Assembly: GCF_963855985.1 (NCBI RefSeq)
Contig: NC_087091.1
Location: 15,568,154 to 15,632,153, forward strand
Origin: Ostrinia nubilalis
Lineage: Eukaryota > Arthropoda > Insecta > Lepidoptera > Crambidae
Direction: 5' to 3'
DNA: 64,000 nt
A program made the translations under genes and the position numbers. Positions 39,927 through 50,462 of the stretch are shown in pieces. Numbering within the stretch: the first letter of the stretch is position 1; each line of letters opens with the position of its first letter. The notes under the pieces are model-generated. The model was not told the DNA's origin. It worked only from the letters and a program-made list of their open reading frames with translations, and made no database searches.

Positions 39927-39975
39927 GGTTAGGTTAGGTTAGGCACGGATATGGCCTAGTGGGCCATATCCGTGC
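39927..39975. repeat. TTAGG run joined to a 14-bp stem hairpin
   Basis: GGGTTAGGTTAGGTTAGGC is a three-unit run of the insect telomere motif. It leads directly into a hairpin (39943-39975) with arms GCACGGATATGGCC / GGCCATATCCGTGC and loop tagtg. Confidence 0.75.
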
Positions 39976-40904
39976 AATAGGAATGATAACCTCATGATGA
40001 AAATGATGAATAATATCGTTTTATCAAACAACTGTAACCTTAAAAGTAGGGTTAATGACACCGTGATTCAATTGTCTTTTTAGGAGCTGTCAAAGCCATA
40101 GTTATTCACAGACTTTACACAGTGTTACTAAATAATACCTTCATCACTCATTCACTACTCATATTAATCATTGACTTCAAATGATTGATTTATTAACGCG
40201 TGAAAAAGGCGAAGGTTCAAAAACAGGGAATCTGAAGCAATAAATTCATATTATTTAGGCAGTTTAATAACTGCTATAATTAATTAATAACTATACATAG
40301 TATTAATACACTATGGATAGCTACTAAATTTAACAATAGAGAGGGCAGGGAGCGGATTTTTTTTAAATAATTTCCCTGCTTAAAAAATATTTTATAATTG
40401 CACGTGATATTAATTTTATTAACCACATTGTTTTAATAATTAAGATGTGAATTATATCACTTACCGCTAGATCTAAGCAAAATATATTACTCATATTAAG
40501 CGGGGAAATCCGAAAATTAAGTAGTAAAAAACATTGACGAAAGAATAAATTAGTTATTATCTAAATTACCGAGTTCATATACCTGCATGAATTTTTGAAT
40601 TAATTGCTGCTGACGTGCTACTAATAGAACAAAAACTGAAATGCCTCCGTCATTAATCATTATCATCATCATCATCGAGTCACTACAGGTGTCCTGTATA
40701 TTAACCAGAGAAAAATGGAGAATTTGGGTTATACTCCCAACGCTTAGCGTACTATCGGCAACAGTGTTAACTACCTATTGCCGGTCATGTCATCTCGTTC
40801 TATCGCAAAGAATCACCATTTGATGAGAGCGAGAGCAAAAACGGAAATGGATAGTAAACACTGTGGCCGTGTGCACATATCGCCGTTACAATATCTGAGC
40901 TCTA
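39976..40904. other. Spacer without recognised gene
   Basis: Contains a short ATCATCATCATC run near 40660. Open frames of 60-87 codons from 40641 run into the LINE fragment that follows. Confidence 0.4.
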
Positions 40905-41050
40905 ACCTGAAGAAGGTGGACCGACGACCTGATAAAGGTAGCGGGAAGGCGCTGGATGCAGGCCGTTACCAACCGTGCGATGTGGAAGTCATTGGGGGAG
41001 GCCTATGTTCAGCAGTGGACGTCCTGTGGCTGAAATTATGATAATGATGA
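40905..41050 (+). mobile_element. LINE ORF2 3' end, + strand copy
   Basis: The + frame reads KVDRRPDKGSGKALDAG in the wrong frame. The true codons are WTDDLIKVAGRRW, then [17 protein letters not shown], before the stop and an ATGATAATGATG tail. It is 5' truncated. Confidence 0.82.
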
Positions 41051-41384
41051 GCCTGAAGAAAATCGATGTTATACTTTGAACTCTTACTAATTAATTCTGT
41101 TTTTTTTTTTTTGCTGTTTCCCAGTTAGTCAGCTTTAACTTTTTGGTCAGCTTAGATAATTTCAGCCTGGTGGTCAAACTGTACTGGCTGGACCGTTGTG
41201 CCTATCACTCTTAAGATAAAACCACGAGTACTTACTTAAAGGAGTTCACAAGGAAACAATACTTTTTTTACCACCTATCCTAACCTTTTTCCCAAAAATA
41301 ATCCATCTCAGCGTTTATAATGACGCAATGAACAACAATCTATACTTATAATAAATCTGTAGAGAGGTCAATTCTGTACATGAA
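41051..41384. other. Spacer without recognised gene
   Basis: Contains a long T run near 41100. Nothing else recognised. Confidence 0.4.
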
Positions 41385-41824
41385 ATATATTTTCAAAATA
41401 ATTATCAGGGGGTGATTAGTGATCGATACTGATGCCAAAAATGCAATCGGTAAAATGTTTGTCTGTCTGTCTGTATGTTCCTTATAGAAACAAAAACTAC
41501 TCAACGGATTTTAACGAAACTTGGTACAATTATTCTTCATACTCCTGGCCAGGTTATAGTATACTTAGGAATTCCCACGGGAACGGTAATTAGCGGGAAA
41601 ATCCTTTTATATGAAAAATCTAAACCGCTTAAGTTAGACGCTTGAAATTTAGCATACAGGTACCTTAGTAAACTTAAAGCTTAGTTACAACAGTATATTG
41701 CAAAATTCCCACGGAAACGGGAGTTAGCGGGAAAAAACATTTGTATGAAAAAATCTAAACCGCGTAAGATAGATGAAGGGGGTAAAACGGGATCCACGCG
41801 TACGAAGTCGCGGGCGGCCGCTAC
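41385..41824 (-). mobile_element. RTE-type retroelement remnant
   Basis: GTTTGTCTGTCTGTCTGTATG, CTACTCAACGGATTTTAACG, two AATTCCCACGGRAACGG blocks, and the end ACGAAGTCGCGGGCGGCCGC. Same superfamily as 10450-10805 but a different lineage. Confidence 0.8.
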
Positions 41825-42114
41825 TCGATAATAAAGTGGGTTCAGTGGCACGCCTTTGTTTCCCCGATCCGTCAGTTTCGGCAGTTCTCGCGATCGTATC
41901 GCCAATCTGCTGCATCCGTGTATAAACAATAACACTTACTTAAATCATTCACAAAGTGTAAGGCTCAGGGCACACTGTGTCAGGCGGCAAGGTGCGATAA
42001 CGTTTTAAGACTTACTTTTGATTGAAGCCTTCGTCATTTTCCTAAGCTCCATTTCAAAATTAATTATTCAGCAGTTTGAGCAACTTTGAGCATAAACCTA
42101 ACAAAGAAATTTTG
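41825..42114. other. Spacer
   Basis: Short minus-strand open frames overlap the preceding retroelement. No gene is recognised. Confidence 0.4.
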
Positions 42115-42328
42115 CATTTATACTTACTAATTTATAATGCGAAAGTAACTCTGTCATTTCGTCTGCCTACTACCTTTTCGCACTTAAATCACTGAAGTCT
42201 GATGTACAGATTTAAGAACCAGAAAAAACTCAAAAAAAAAATTCACACTTTTTTGGAGATACGTGCGCAATAATGTCTTTCTGTGACAGACTGAAGTTCA
42301 CGTGGGCGAAGCCGCGGTTTATAATACT
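42115..42328 (-). mobile_element. Diverged RTE-type retroelement tail
   Basis: ATAATGCGAAAGTAACTCTG at the left and GTGGGCGAAGCCGCGG at the right frame a decayed middle. Related to 34629-34857. Confidence 0.7.
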
Positions 42329-42909
42329 AGTATGAAGTATCGAGGTTTAGGTATATAGCTGTGTGTACTTAGCCCAAGAAACCATAATTGGCCGCAGTCA
42401 CGCGTAGTTAATTTTGAATTTATTCTGTTATAATTTTAACATTTAGTGTCGGTTCCAAAGTTTCCTGTTTCTAAGCGGTTTTTCCGTTAAAGGACGAAGG
42501 AATTTTCGCAGTATTGTTTACCTTTGTTTAGGTTACATCTAGAATACAATGACGTCCGTATTTGCAGTATGAGTGAGTACATAAAATCCATCCTTGAAGT
42601 GCGCGCTTAAGGCCAGTCATACAAAAGACATCAACGCGTTAGCATATTTATGAAATTAGTAAATTTTTTAAGATATAAATTTTCAGTTTTTACTTAATTA
42701 AAACCCGTTCTTATATTTGAATCGAGCACAGTTCCTGAAGGATGTTTTTAAGAAAAAGAAAACTTAAGAGTGATGACTTGAAAATTAGAACAAGAACAAA
42801 AAATTCCAAATTAAGAATGTAACTAAGTCTGATTAATAGTTATTGGCTCTTCTATAAAGACCCTAATAAAGAACAATAAGAACAAGACAAATAAAGGAGT
42901 TGGTATAGG
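42329..42909. other. Spacer without recognised gene
   Basis: AT-rich sequence. Nothing recognised. Confidence 0.4.
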
Positions 42910-43020
42910 AAATGTGAGAGATCAGGGGTCGGGCAGCGCGTGAAAGGTGCCGATCGTGCCTCGTTATGTGGTTAGAGCGTCAGGCCCCCGTGTGTTTACG
43001 ACTAGCGGGGACTGATCTTA
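42910..43020. promoter_or_regulatory. CpG-rich island, possible regulatory DNA
   Basis: GGGTCGGGCAGCGCGTG and GACTAGCGGGGACTG stand out from the AT-rich surround. It shares the 13-mer GTGCCGATCGTGC with the promoter-like region at 37631. Alternatively it could be part of an unrecognised repeat. Confidence 0.22.
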
Positions 43021-43664
43021 ATATAATTGCACACAATATACCTAAGTACTTCTTCGTTATTTGTTGTCAAGTGATATATGACCCTGAGTTATCTAAAGTA
43101 GACAGGAAAATTGAGTTATAATTAGATAATGTATAGGTAAAAATGTTTTGTCAATTGCTTTTTCGTTGGCACCTATTATATCTTAACCGCTTTGTATGGT
43201 AATAATACTACTACTAAACTACTTTGTATAGTATTATGTCATAAAATATATCCGACACTTAAGTCTCAATGATCTTTAGAATATTGCATTTTACAACCAA
43301 AGGATTTATTTATTTATGCACATTAGTAAGAAATGTTTGCAAGATTGTAAAAATCGCCCGTAGCATCCATTCTTAAATGTAGCAATTTTCTCTTAATATG
43401 TATTGAACTTAGGTATTCTTAGAACTTAACATTTCTAATTTTGTACCAAAATGAATCATCTAATAAACTGTTATATCACATTACATAAGGTGTAATAAAC
43501 TGCAAAGTGTGGTGAGAAGCATCATTATTATGCCTCTTATTGGGAAACCTCATTGTCTAGTTTTACAGAGTTATTAAAGGCTTGCCCACGATTAATGCGT
43601 CGTAATTATGCACTGTAGTAGAGTTTTCAATTATTAAGGTTCATTTTAAGGAGACTGGATACCT
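43021..43664. other. Spacer without recognised gene
   Basis: AT-rich sequence. Nothing recognised. Confidence 0.4.
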
Positions 43665-43832
43665 TTATTGAAAATTATAAATAAGTTGAAAAAATCGAAC
43701 TGCCTAAGGTGGGTATTGAATTAAATTAAATTGAATCATGGGTTCAATTCCCAGGCAGTTCGATTTTTTCAAGTTATTTATAATTTTCAAATTAGTTTGA
43801 GATGCGACTCTTAACGCTAAAAAAATAAATAA
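43665..43832. mobile_element. SINE tails in inverted arrangement
   Basis: GAAAATTATAAATAAGTTG...GAACTGCCTAAGG on the left faces GGCAGTTCGATTTTTTCAAG...AATTTTC on the right, about 45 bases apart. A B-box remnant GGGTTCAATTCCCAGG is kept, followed by the reverse of the SINE 5' flank (GAGATGCGACTCTTAACGC). Confidence 0.7.
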
Positions 43833-43903
43833 CTAGATACCTTTATGTTCGATCTCGTTTCTTTCTAATAGTTTTCACAAAAAAACACAATCAATAGTCC
43901 TTT

Positions 43904-45004
43904 AACACGTTGAGTGCGAAACCAGGTCTATAGACCTTGTGTACGTCTCGCTTACCGTGCGGCTAAGAAAATTATAGTCTTCCTTGTCGTGCGAAAGGCA
44001 TAACTTCAATTGGGTCCGGTGTAGGAAAGTGATGAATATATATCTATGATGTATTCTTAAAATAGAATCTAATGATGTACCTACCTTAATACCAGGTTTT
44101 TAGACCTGGTACCGCACGGAAGTAATAAAATGTCTTCACAATGCGAAACCAGGTCGAAGCACCTTGTACCCTGCGCACCTGGTACCGCACCCCACGCTAG
44201 CTTCGTGCAGCCAGTGTTGCCTCGCATTCGTAAGAAACGCACATGTCGACATGGCGTCAAGAGAAACAAACAAAATCAAAACTGCAAATTGATTATAATT
44301 TAACATGCTACACGATTTATTGCTAATTTAAATAATGTTTTTCGTGACAAACATTTGATTTTGTTTGTTTCTCTTGACGCCATGTCGACATGGCGTCAAG
44401 AGAAACAAACAAAATCAAAACTGCAAATTGATTATAATTTAACATGCCACACGATTTATTGCTAATTTAAATAATGTTTTTCGTGACAAACATTTGAAGT
44501 TGTAACTAAATGTTATTAAATAATATGTTTTCTTTAAATATAGCTTATTTAAGTATTTATGCACGTATGTCTTATTTGTAAAATATTTAGACTAAATTAT
44601 TAAAACATCTTTGTTTGTTACTTTTTAAAATTTTTATTAAAACTTAATTTAAACTATCGATATTTGTATTTCACATCCCTAGAATACCCACCAAACTTCC
44701 CTACTTCAGTGCGGCACAGGGTGCATAAGCCTTGTATTTTGAATATAGCTATAATTTTTATACTAAACAAGTTATTCACGAACGCCTTCAGGTGTATGTC
44801 AATAAATGCATTATTATTAATATTCAAAGAAAAAAAACACAATATCTATTAACATGAAGCCAAAAATAAAATTAATATATCTTAAATATTACAAGGTCTT
44901 TAAGCCTTGTGCCGCCACAATGTAAGTTTTAATACCAGGTTTACTGACCTTGTACCGAAGGAATGGAAAGTATTAGAAAGTTACTGCCGCAGCAAAGGTG
45001 TTAA
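43904..45004. mobile_element. Putative non-autonomous piggyBac-like element (TTAA-flanked)
   Basis: TTAA at 43904-43907 is followed by CACGTTGAGTGCG. The other end reads CGCAGCAAAGGTG before TTAA at 45001-45004. The ends match at about 9 of 13 positions and resemble piggyBac-type termini. The 1.09-kb interior carries no transposase. It contains five 20-bp mini-hairpins (ACCAGGT...ACCTKGT type) and a 139-bp tandem duplication with a long palindrome. Open frames inside are not genes. Confidence 0.55.
44242..44500. repeat. 139-bp tandem duplication with a 66-bp perfect palindrome
   Basis: CATGTCGACATGGCGTCAAG begins at 44242 and at 44381. The copies differ by about one base (CATGCTACACG versus CATGCCACACG). 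At their junction 44354-44419 is a perfect palindrome with 33-bp arms and no loop, centred on GTC|GAC. Confidence 0.93.
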
Positions 45005-45354
45005 TTAATGTTATTGTGATTAAAGGAGACGTTGCAAAGTCCATACAAAATTACCCCACATCCGACAGCTGAGAAAACATCTCAAAAGATAGCACTGTTG
45101 TGCTATAATTAATTCTAATGTTTCCGGTAGACAATCGAAAGGAAATTAGACTATGTTATGAAAATCAATTAAATATACAAAAGGTCTATTAAAATATACA
45201 ATTCTATCATTTGAAGTTCATACATTTCGAAAAATTAGGTCGTTAGGTAGATAATACAACCGGTCTTCTTTGTTTTCAATCGAACGGGATGTAATAAATA
45301 ATAATTATAATAATATAATAAATATCCTTGGACATTTAACACTGCGCTTCTAGT
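45005..45354. other. Spacer without recognised gene
   Basis: AT-rich sequence. Nothing recognised. Confidence 0.4.
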
Positions 45355-45576
45355 CCCAAACTAAGCAAAGCTTGTACTATGGGTACTAGACAACGGATAT
45401 AAACATACTTAAATACTTTTTTTTTTTGTAAATACATACTTATTATACATAGAAAACACCCAGTCCAATACAAACAAATATGTTCATGAACACAAATGTT
45501 TGTACTGTGCGGGAATCGAACCCGCTACCTCCGGAATAGTAGTCCGTTTCGAACCACTACACCAAACGGCCGACAA
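45355..45576 (-). mobile_element. tRNA-derived SINE, minus strand, near full length
   Basis: The minus-strand head reads CGGCCGTTTGGTGTAGTGGT (A box) and GTAGCGGGTTCGATTCCCGC (B box). The body GTACAAACATTTGTGTTCAT follows, and the tail ends GCTTTGCTTAGTTTGGGACT. The tail alone recurs at 60536-60592. It is a SINE, not a tRNA gene. Confidence 0.82.
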
Positions 45577-45854
45577 TTAAAACATAAAATAATTTTTTTT
45601 TAGTATAAGTTGTTGAAAATCCCGAAGACGAGTGAGATTTATATGTGTGGTGGCTCACTACTGTTAGCTTTTCAAAAGTTTTGATTACACTATCGTTGTA
45701 ATTGTACACGTACACACACAAGTACAGCCACAGAAAAAGCTCAATCGTCACCGTGAGTTGCAAGAACTTGTTAATGTTGAATTTAATTATATTTTTGTGC
45801 TACAAAGTAATTAATATCTTATTCATTTCTAATACAGTGTTAATTTTGTTGCAG
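45577..45854. other. Spacer or intron before the 45855 exon
   Basis: AT-rich sequence ending in a pyrimidine-rich acceptor, TTTTGTTGCAG. Confidence 0.35.
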
Positions 45855-45922
45855 GTGTAAAGTAAACGAATATGGCGACCAAAACGAAACGAATCGGTGT
45901 TCATCTAAGGACTTTTCTTTTG
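45855..45922 (+). CDS. Possible first coding exon of an unidentified gene
   Basis: An acceptor TTTTGTTGCAG (to 45854) and a consensus donor GTGAGT (from 45923) bound 68 bases. An ATG lies at 45872 in the good context CGAATATGG. The 17 codons read MATKTKRIGVHLRTFLL and end in phase 0. The upstream part (GTGTAAAGTAAACGAAT) would be 5' UTR. A basic N-terminus running into a hydrophobic stretch fits a membrane protein; some transporters, such as ABCA type, start like this, but that is a guess. I found no convincing next exon in the remaining 18 kb and only weak candidates for a first exon upstream (37590-37912 or 42910-43020). Confidence 0.42.
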
Positions 45923-45945
45923 GTGAGTGAATAACAGTAGTTATT

Positions 45946-46060
45946 CTAATTCAAATTCAAATTCAAATTCAAATTATTTATTGCATGTCACTAATTCTAA
46001 GATAATTATTAAAAACTATTTTTTATGAGACAGGGGCATAGTAATGTACAATATACTAGT
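45946..46060 (-). mobile_element. Retroelement 3' end with (TTTGAA)n tail
   Basis: Four TTCAAA units are followed by TTATTTATTGCATGTCAC. The reversed tail lies 24 bases downstream of the 45923 donor. Confidence 0.65.
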
Positions 46061-46061
46061 G

Positions 46062-46260
46062 GCTGCCCGTGACTTTGTACACGTGAATCCCGTTTTACCC
46101 CCTTAGGAGTTGAATTTTGCAAAATCCCGTCTTAGTGAGCACCTACGTTCTAAAAGGAACCCCCATGCAAAATTTGAAACTCCTAGCACTTGTAGTTACT
46201 GAGATTTCGTGATGACTGAGTCAGTCAGTGACCTTTGGCTTTTATTTAGATCGATGTATG
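46062..46260 (+). mobile_element. RTE-type retroelement fragment
   Basis: ACTAGTGGCTGCCCGTGACT, GAATCCCGTTTTACCCCC, GGAACCCCCATGCAAAATTT and GACTGAGTCAGTCAGTGACC. The reverse complement of the same sequence is at 47337-47537. Confidence 0.78.
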
Positions 46261-46834
46261 CACGATAGACCAACGTAATAACGTCATGTTCCTAGCTTAT
46301 TTTTCTGGTGTATCTAATCATGAAGTCTCCTTTTTTGTGTCATCATACATCTAGACTTCGGTCATAGTCATAGGTCAAATGCCACGGGCACGGGTCTCCC
46401 GGAGTGTGCAGCGAATCGCAGACCGACAAAATTATGTTCCATAACCAATGAGTACAAATCACCGTTTGATAATAATCGAAATAATTTATCAGCAATCAGC
46501 CGGGATTAACATACTTTTAAATAACGTCTTTAACATACGTTTAGGAATATTGCATCGTATTAAAGTGGATTTAAAGAGAGGCTTACACTTGTTGCAAAAT
46601 GATAAAGTTATTTTTAAATCTTAAAAGTTTTAAATATTTAAATGCTTAATTTATTATTTAAATATCTATGCGAAGGCTTGCTGAAAGTCTCAGTCGCGGT
46701 TGGATGAAATCATTATTTGATTAATTCAATCATTAATCACTCCGTAATAAACACTTTATTTTATTCATATTTTACACTTAACTAGGTACAACACATTATA
46801 TCTTGTTTAATAATAAAAAGTGTTTCAAAAGTAA
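46261..46834. other. Spacer without recognised gene
   Basis: AT-rich sequence. Nothing recognised. Confidence 0.4.
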
Positions 46835-46955
46835 GCAGTTACAGTTTAGTCTACGTTGCACCACCTTCTTTAACCGTAACTATAACTATAGCCGGTGGTT
46901 TTGTATGGAGTTTGACAGAATTGTGACGTTTGTTATTTGTAAGTTGATGCAATCC
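46835..46955. mobile_element. MITE family T copy
   Basis: GTTGCACCACCTTCTTTAAC, the GCCGGTGGTTTTGTATGGAG core and TTTGACAGAATTGTGACGTT. A member of the family seen complete at 60705-60835. Confidence 0.75.
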
Positions 46956-47336
46956 ATAGGTCTTGTTATTATTGTTGCTTACATGATTCTATTCTTTAGT
47001 GACATTTTAGAGGATAATGGACACGTCGTCAAAAGTTTTGATGGTTAATCAAAACCTTTGACGATCGACGCGCGTGGAGTATTGCTTACTAAAACAACTA
47101 CTTTTAAGGTTAACTTTTATTTTAAATTCTATGACACTTGGTGTAAGGTTTATCCTAACATGATTCCATCAAGAGCATCAGCCTTCAAAGTGGTTGTAAG
47201 AAGCGCCGCGTTGCGTCACAGCGCACTTGACATCGGCTGGCTTCTGTCGACACATGTCAGAACTGCCGCACAATGGCCTAGCAGATCAAATTCACTTAGG
47301 CACTGGCCACACGGAACGCTTTGCTAGGCAGTTCTA
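46956..47336. other. Spacer with unassigned GC-richer part
   Basis: The part 47190-47330 contains AGCGCCGCGTTGCGTCACAG and GGCACTGGCCACACGGAACG. It supports an 89-codon open frame but shows no motif I recognise. The second block resembles repeat DNA. Confidence 0.3.
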
Positions 47337-47537
47337 TATTTATAAAAGCGAAAGGTCACTGATTGACTGACTCACTCACTCATCAGGAAATCTCAGAAAC
47401 TACAAGTGCTAGGAGTCTCAAATTTTGCATGGGGGTTCCTTTAAGAACGTAGGTGCTCACTAAGACGCGATTTTGCAAAATTCAAACCCTGAGGGGATTA
47501 AACGGGATCCACGCGTACGAAGTCGCGGGCGGTCGCT
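47337..47537 (-). mobile_element. RTE-type retroelement fragment, reverse copy
   Basis: TTTATAAAAGCGAAAGGTCAC, TTTTGCATGGGGGTTCC and GGGATCCACGCGTACGAAG to CGGGCGGTCGCTT. It is the inverse of 46062-46260, better preserved. Confidence 0.82.
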
Positions 47538-48700
47538 TGTATACTACTCGTATATTAGGTATGAGCTGGGTAATATGCTCTAGCGAAGCAAGCTTGCTTT
47601 GTAAGTTCACCCGTGTAGTTCTCCGGTCGACAAGCTTCGATGCGTGTTAGAAAATCGGTAGTGATACCGAAGCTATCGGAATAAGTTGCTTAAAGATTTT
47701 ACACTGATTTATTCGAGTGAACCCGAGAAATTCACTGTATGGCTGTCATAAATCTGTTACGACTGTTGACGCGAAAATAATATGATATTGACAAGTGCCG
47801 CCTATTCCTATGCGCTACGAACCAATGGAATTTTCCCGCCAATTTGTTGATTGATTGAAGAATTCGCAGAGGGATATTACCAAAGCATTGTGTAAAACCA
47901 GCAGGGTTTTTTCCATAAATGGTAACTTTCCATATAGGGTAGAGACCCCGCATATGGCCAACGCACCCTTTTCGGTTACTTAGGTTGAAAAAAGTATCAA
48001 AAATACTTTATAAATTTAAAGATTCATATAAAAAATGTATTATTAAAATAATTTTGTAAAAATTATTCTGAATTTTTTTTCATTTCTTTCTTTCACTTTC
48101 AGATTTACTTATCAGTTAGAATTTAGAGTGGCCATAATCGGTGCAAAGATGTCCCAAATTGGTACTAATACCCTATCATAACTTAAAAGTTCTAATCGTT
48201 TATCAAAAACCACTAAATAACAGCGTGATACCATAAACTCCAACATTATAGATATTATTGATAACAAGATCGTCAAAGCGTCCTAAATACCTATCGAAAG
48301 CTTACATCCGGTTTGGAGCAGCGCCCAATTAATAATATCGACTGCAAGTAGCCTGCATCGTTACACAACCGCCGCCCGCGGCGCCGGAACCACGAGACTA
48401 GGGTGCTCACTTCTTTTTTCAAAATATAAAGTATATCAAAGGTCGGAGAAAGAAAACAAACAGTATTTAAAAAAATAAACAGTTTAGCTCTACTTCGCCT
48501 ACCTAAATGTAGTGTTGGGCATTTGATTTTAAGAACAGTATCTGTGGATACTACTGATGCTTGCTGAAAACAGTATTTTGTATACTTTATTTTTGTTCAA
48601 CAGTAAAAAGTATAATTTAGTGAAAAACTGTATAACTGTTCAAAACAGTATATGTAGTTCATGTTTTGGGTCTATGTCTATATGTAAGTACTTTTATATA
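47538..48700. other. Spacer without recognised gene
   Basis: A CpG-rich spot, CCGCCGCCCGCGGCGCCGG, lies at 48370-48388. AACAGTATNTGT-like blocks repeat loosely at 48530-48650. No gene is seen. Confidence 0.4.
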
Positions 48701-48745
48701 CCAACATTGGAGCAATAAAGAATTTGAATTTGAATTTGAATTTAG
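48701..48745 (+). mobile_element. Retroelement tail (GAATTT)n
   Basis: GAGCAATAAAGAATTTGAATTTGAATTTGAATTTAG-type tail (written here in pieces: GAGCAATAAAG, then four GAATTT units). Typical 3' end of a lepidopteran retroelement. Confidence 0.55.
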
Positions 48746-48844
48746 TTGGTAACCGTACGCGAGACAGACGATGCGCACTGCTCATGCGCATCTATGGATC
48801 TACGATCCGTATTGGTATTACAAACAATGTCGATTCAAGAAGCT

Positions 48845-49010
48845 ACATAGCCGAACGGTGAAGGGGTCGGATTGGCTAGATGGCTGACTCGTGATCCGAG
48901 GAACGCGGGTTTGAACCCCGCCGCTTGACTAATGTGGTGAATCCACTCGTAACACAAGCATATTTAGCTTACCACGAGGGGTTAACGAGATAATTAGTAA
49001 TTTGTATTTA
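48845..49010 (+). mobile_element. tRNA-derived SINE
   Basis: The head GGATTGGCTAGATGGCTGAC (A box) and CGCGGGTTTGAACCCCGC (B box) are followed by a body with CCACTCGTAACACAAGC and ACCACGAGGGGTTAACGAG. It is a single copy in this window. Mispaired stems argue against a functional tRNA. Confidence 0.72.
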
Positions 49011-49130
49011 CAAATTGCTAATGTTAGTTATTTAATAAAATCCTTATTCATAGATTTTGTCCTTTCATTGGACTAAATATTTAAGTTCAACCAATCAATC
49101 TCGATCAAGGATTCTATTCTATGACAGACT

Positions 49131-49281
49131 AACGCCCGTATTCACAAACATTACTATGAGATCTCACAGTGCGCGTGGACGCACAGGGTGACAGACGAAC
49201 CAATCGCAGAGCTCTATTCAATGCTGTGCTTTCGATTTGCTGCTTCACTTAAGCAAGCATCGTTTGTGAATACGGGCGTAA
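49131..49281. mobile_element. MITE with 'CGCCCGTATTCACAAAC' ends, copy 3
   Basis: AACGCCCGTATTCACAAAC to GTTTGTGAATACGGGCGTA, with perfect ends. The interior is inverted relative to copies 1 and 2. Confidence 0.9.
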
Positions 49282-50352
49282 ATAAATATCTTATAACCAT
49301 ACGATGAGTAAGTTCTTATGCAAAATTGTAACACGATCAAACTCCAAGAAATTTTCAATTTAATCAATCAGATTAGGTAGTAACTGATGGATATTACCAA
49401 AATCATAGTCAACAGATACTTATTAGTTAGTAACCAACATACAAGCTATAATTTATCCTAGAAATAAACACGGTGACCACACGTGGGATGACAAGCGGAC
49501 AAATGCCAATAAACTAATAAATAATTTAATCGAGTGGGACAGTTTCTTTAGTAAACTTATTTATGGACTAGCTTTAGACCGCGGCTTCGTTTATTTAGAT
49601 GTATTAGACTTGTCACATAAAGTTTTTTTTTTGGTTTAACAATGTTTGAACAGCGTTTAATAGTACATACATGTTCAGGAAGATACTACTTGACCATAAG
49701 CCTATTAAAAACACACACTACGTCAACATTCTTTCTATTAATAAATATGAATTTTCAGTGCTGTAAAACCTGTGACTGTATTTTATGGTTCTTTATACAG
49801 CCTTTTCAATCTACGTACAATCCTTTTTATTGCATTTTCTTTTAATATAGGTTATAATGTCTTAAGTTCAATCCATTTTATTAGGTTTCAAACAATATAC
49901 AAACAGACGGAACTACTCATAATTTAGGATTCCACGATTGTTCTAGCCAGACCGAAAACGTCTGTTCCACTTTTGTTCTGGTCGTTTCAAAATCCTCCTT
50001 CTATTTATTATCTAATTGGCGCCGCGACGGCCGAAGTATTAGTAAGATGCATTTGTTTGCGGATTCTGTTGTGTTGCAACTGAAGCGTTAATGCTTAGTG
50101 CACTTATGTGCAACATGTTGCACTAAATCATGTAGGGCTCATAGTTCTTACTAGGCTATGTATTAGGTACAAAGACTTGAGGGTCAAGGTCAGATAGTAG
50201 AGTAAGAGTAACGATCTCAACTGACATACTTTTTTGTGAAAACTTGATTCTTTCAAAGGTGTACATTTATGGCAATACGAGCCTGGAAATTGATTGATGC
50301 GATGGTAAAATAGAGATATTTTTCCAAGCCAATTGAAATTTACCAGTGAATT
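49282..50352. other. Spacer without recognised gene
   Basis: ACTAGCTTTAGACCGCGGCTTCG at 49568 is a scrap of RTE-type tail. A 67-codon open frame at 49642-49845 lacks motifs. No gene is supported. Confidence 0.4.
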
Positions 50353-50462
50353 ACGCCCGTATTCACAAACATTACTATGAGGTCTCATAGTGGACAGTCG
50401 CGTGGACGCACAGGGTGACACACGAACAAATCACAAACATCGTTTGTGAATACGGGCGTAAG
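50353..50462. mobile_element. MITE with 'CGCCCGTATTCACAAAC' ends, copy 4 (internally deleted)
   Basis: TTACGCCCGTATTCACAAAC to GTTTGTGAATACGGGCGTAA, with perfect 20-bp ends. About 40 bp of the middle is missing compared with the other copies. Confidence 0.9.

Noticed and set aside
45500..45576. tRNA gene on the minus strand
   Set aside because: It has good A and B boxes, but they head a SINE body whose tail recurs at 60536-60592, and the stems are imperfect.
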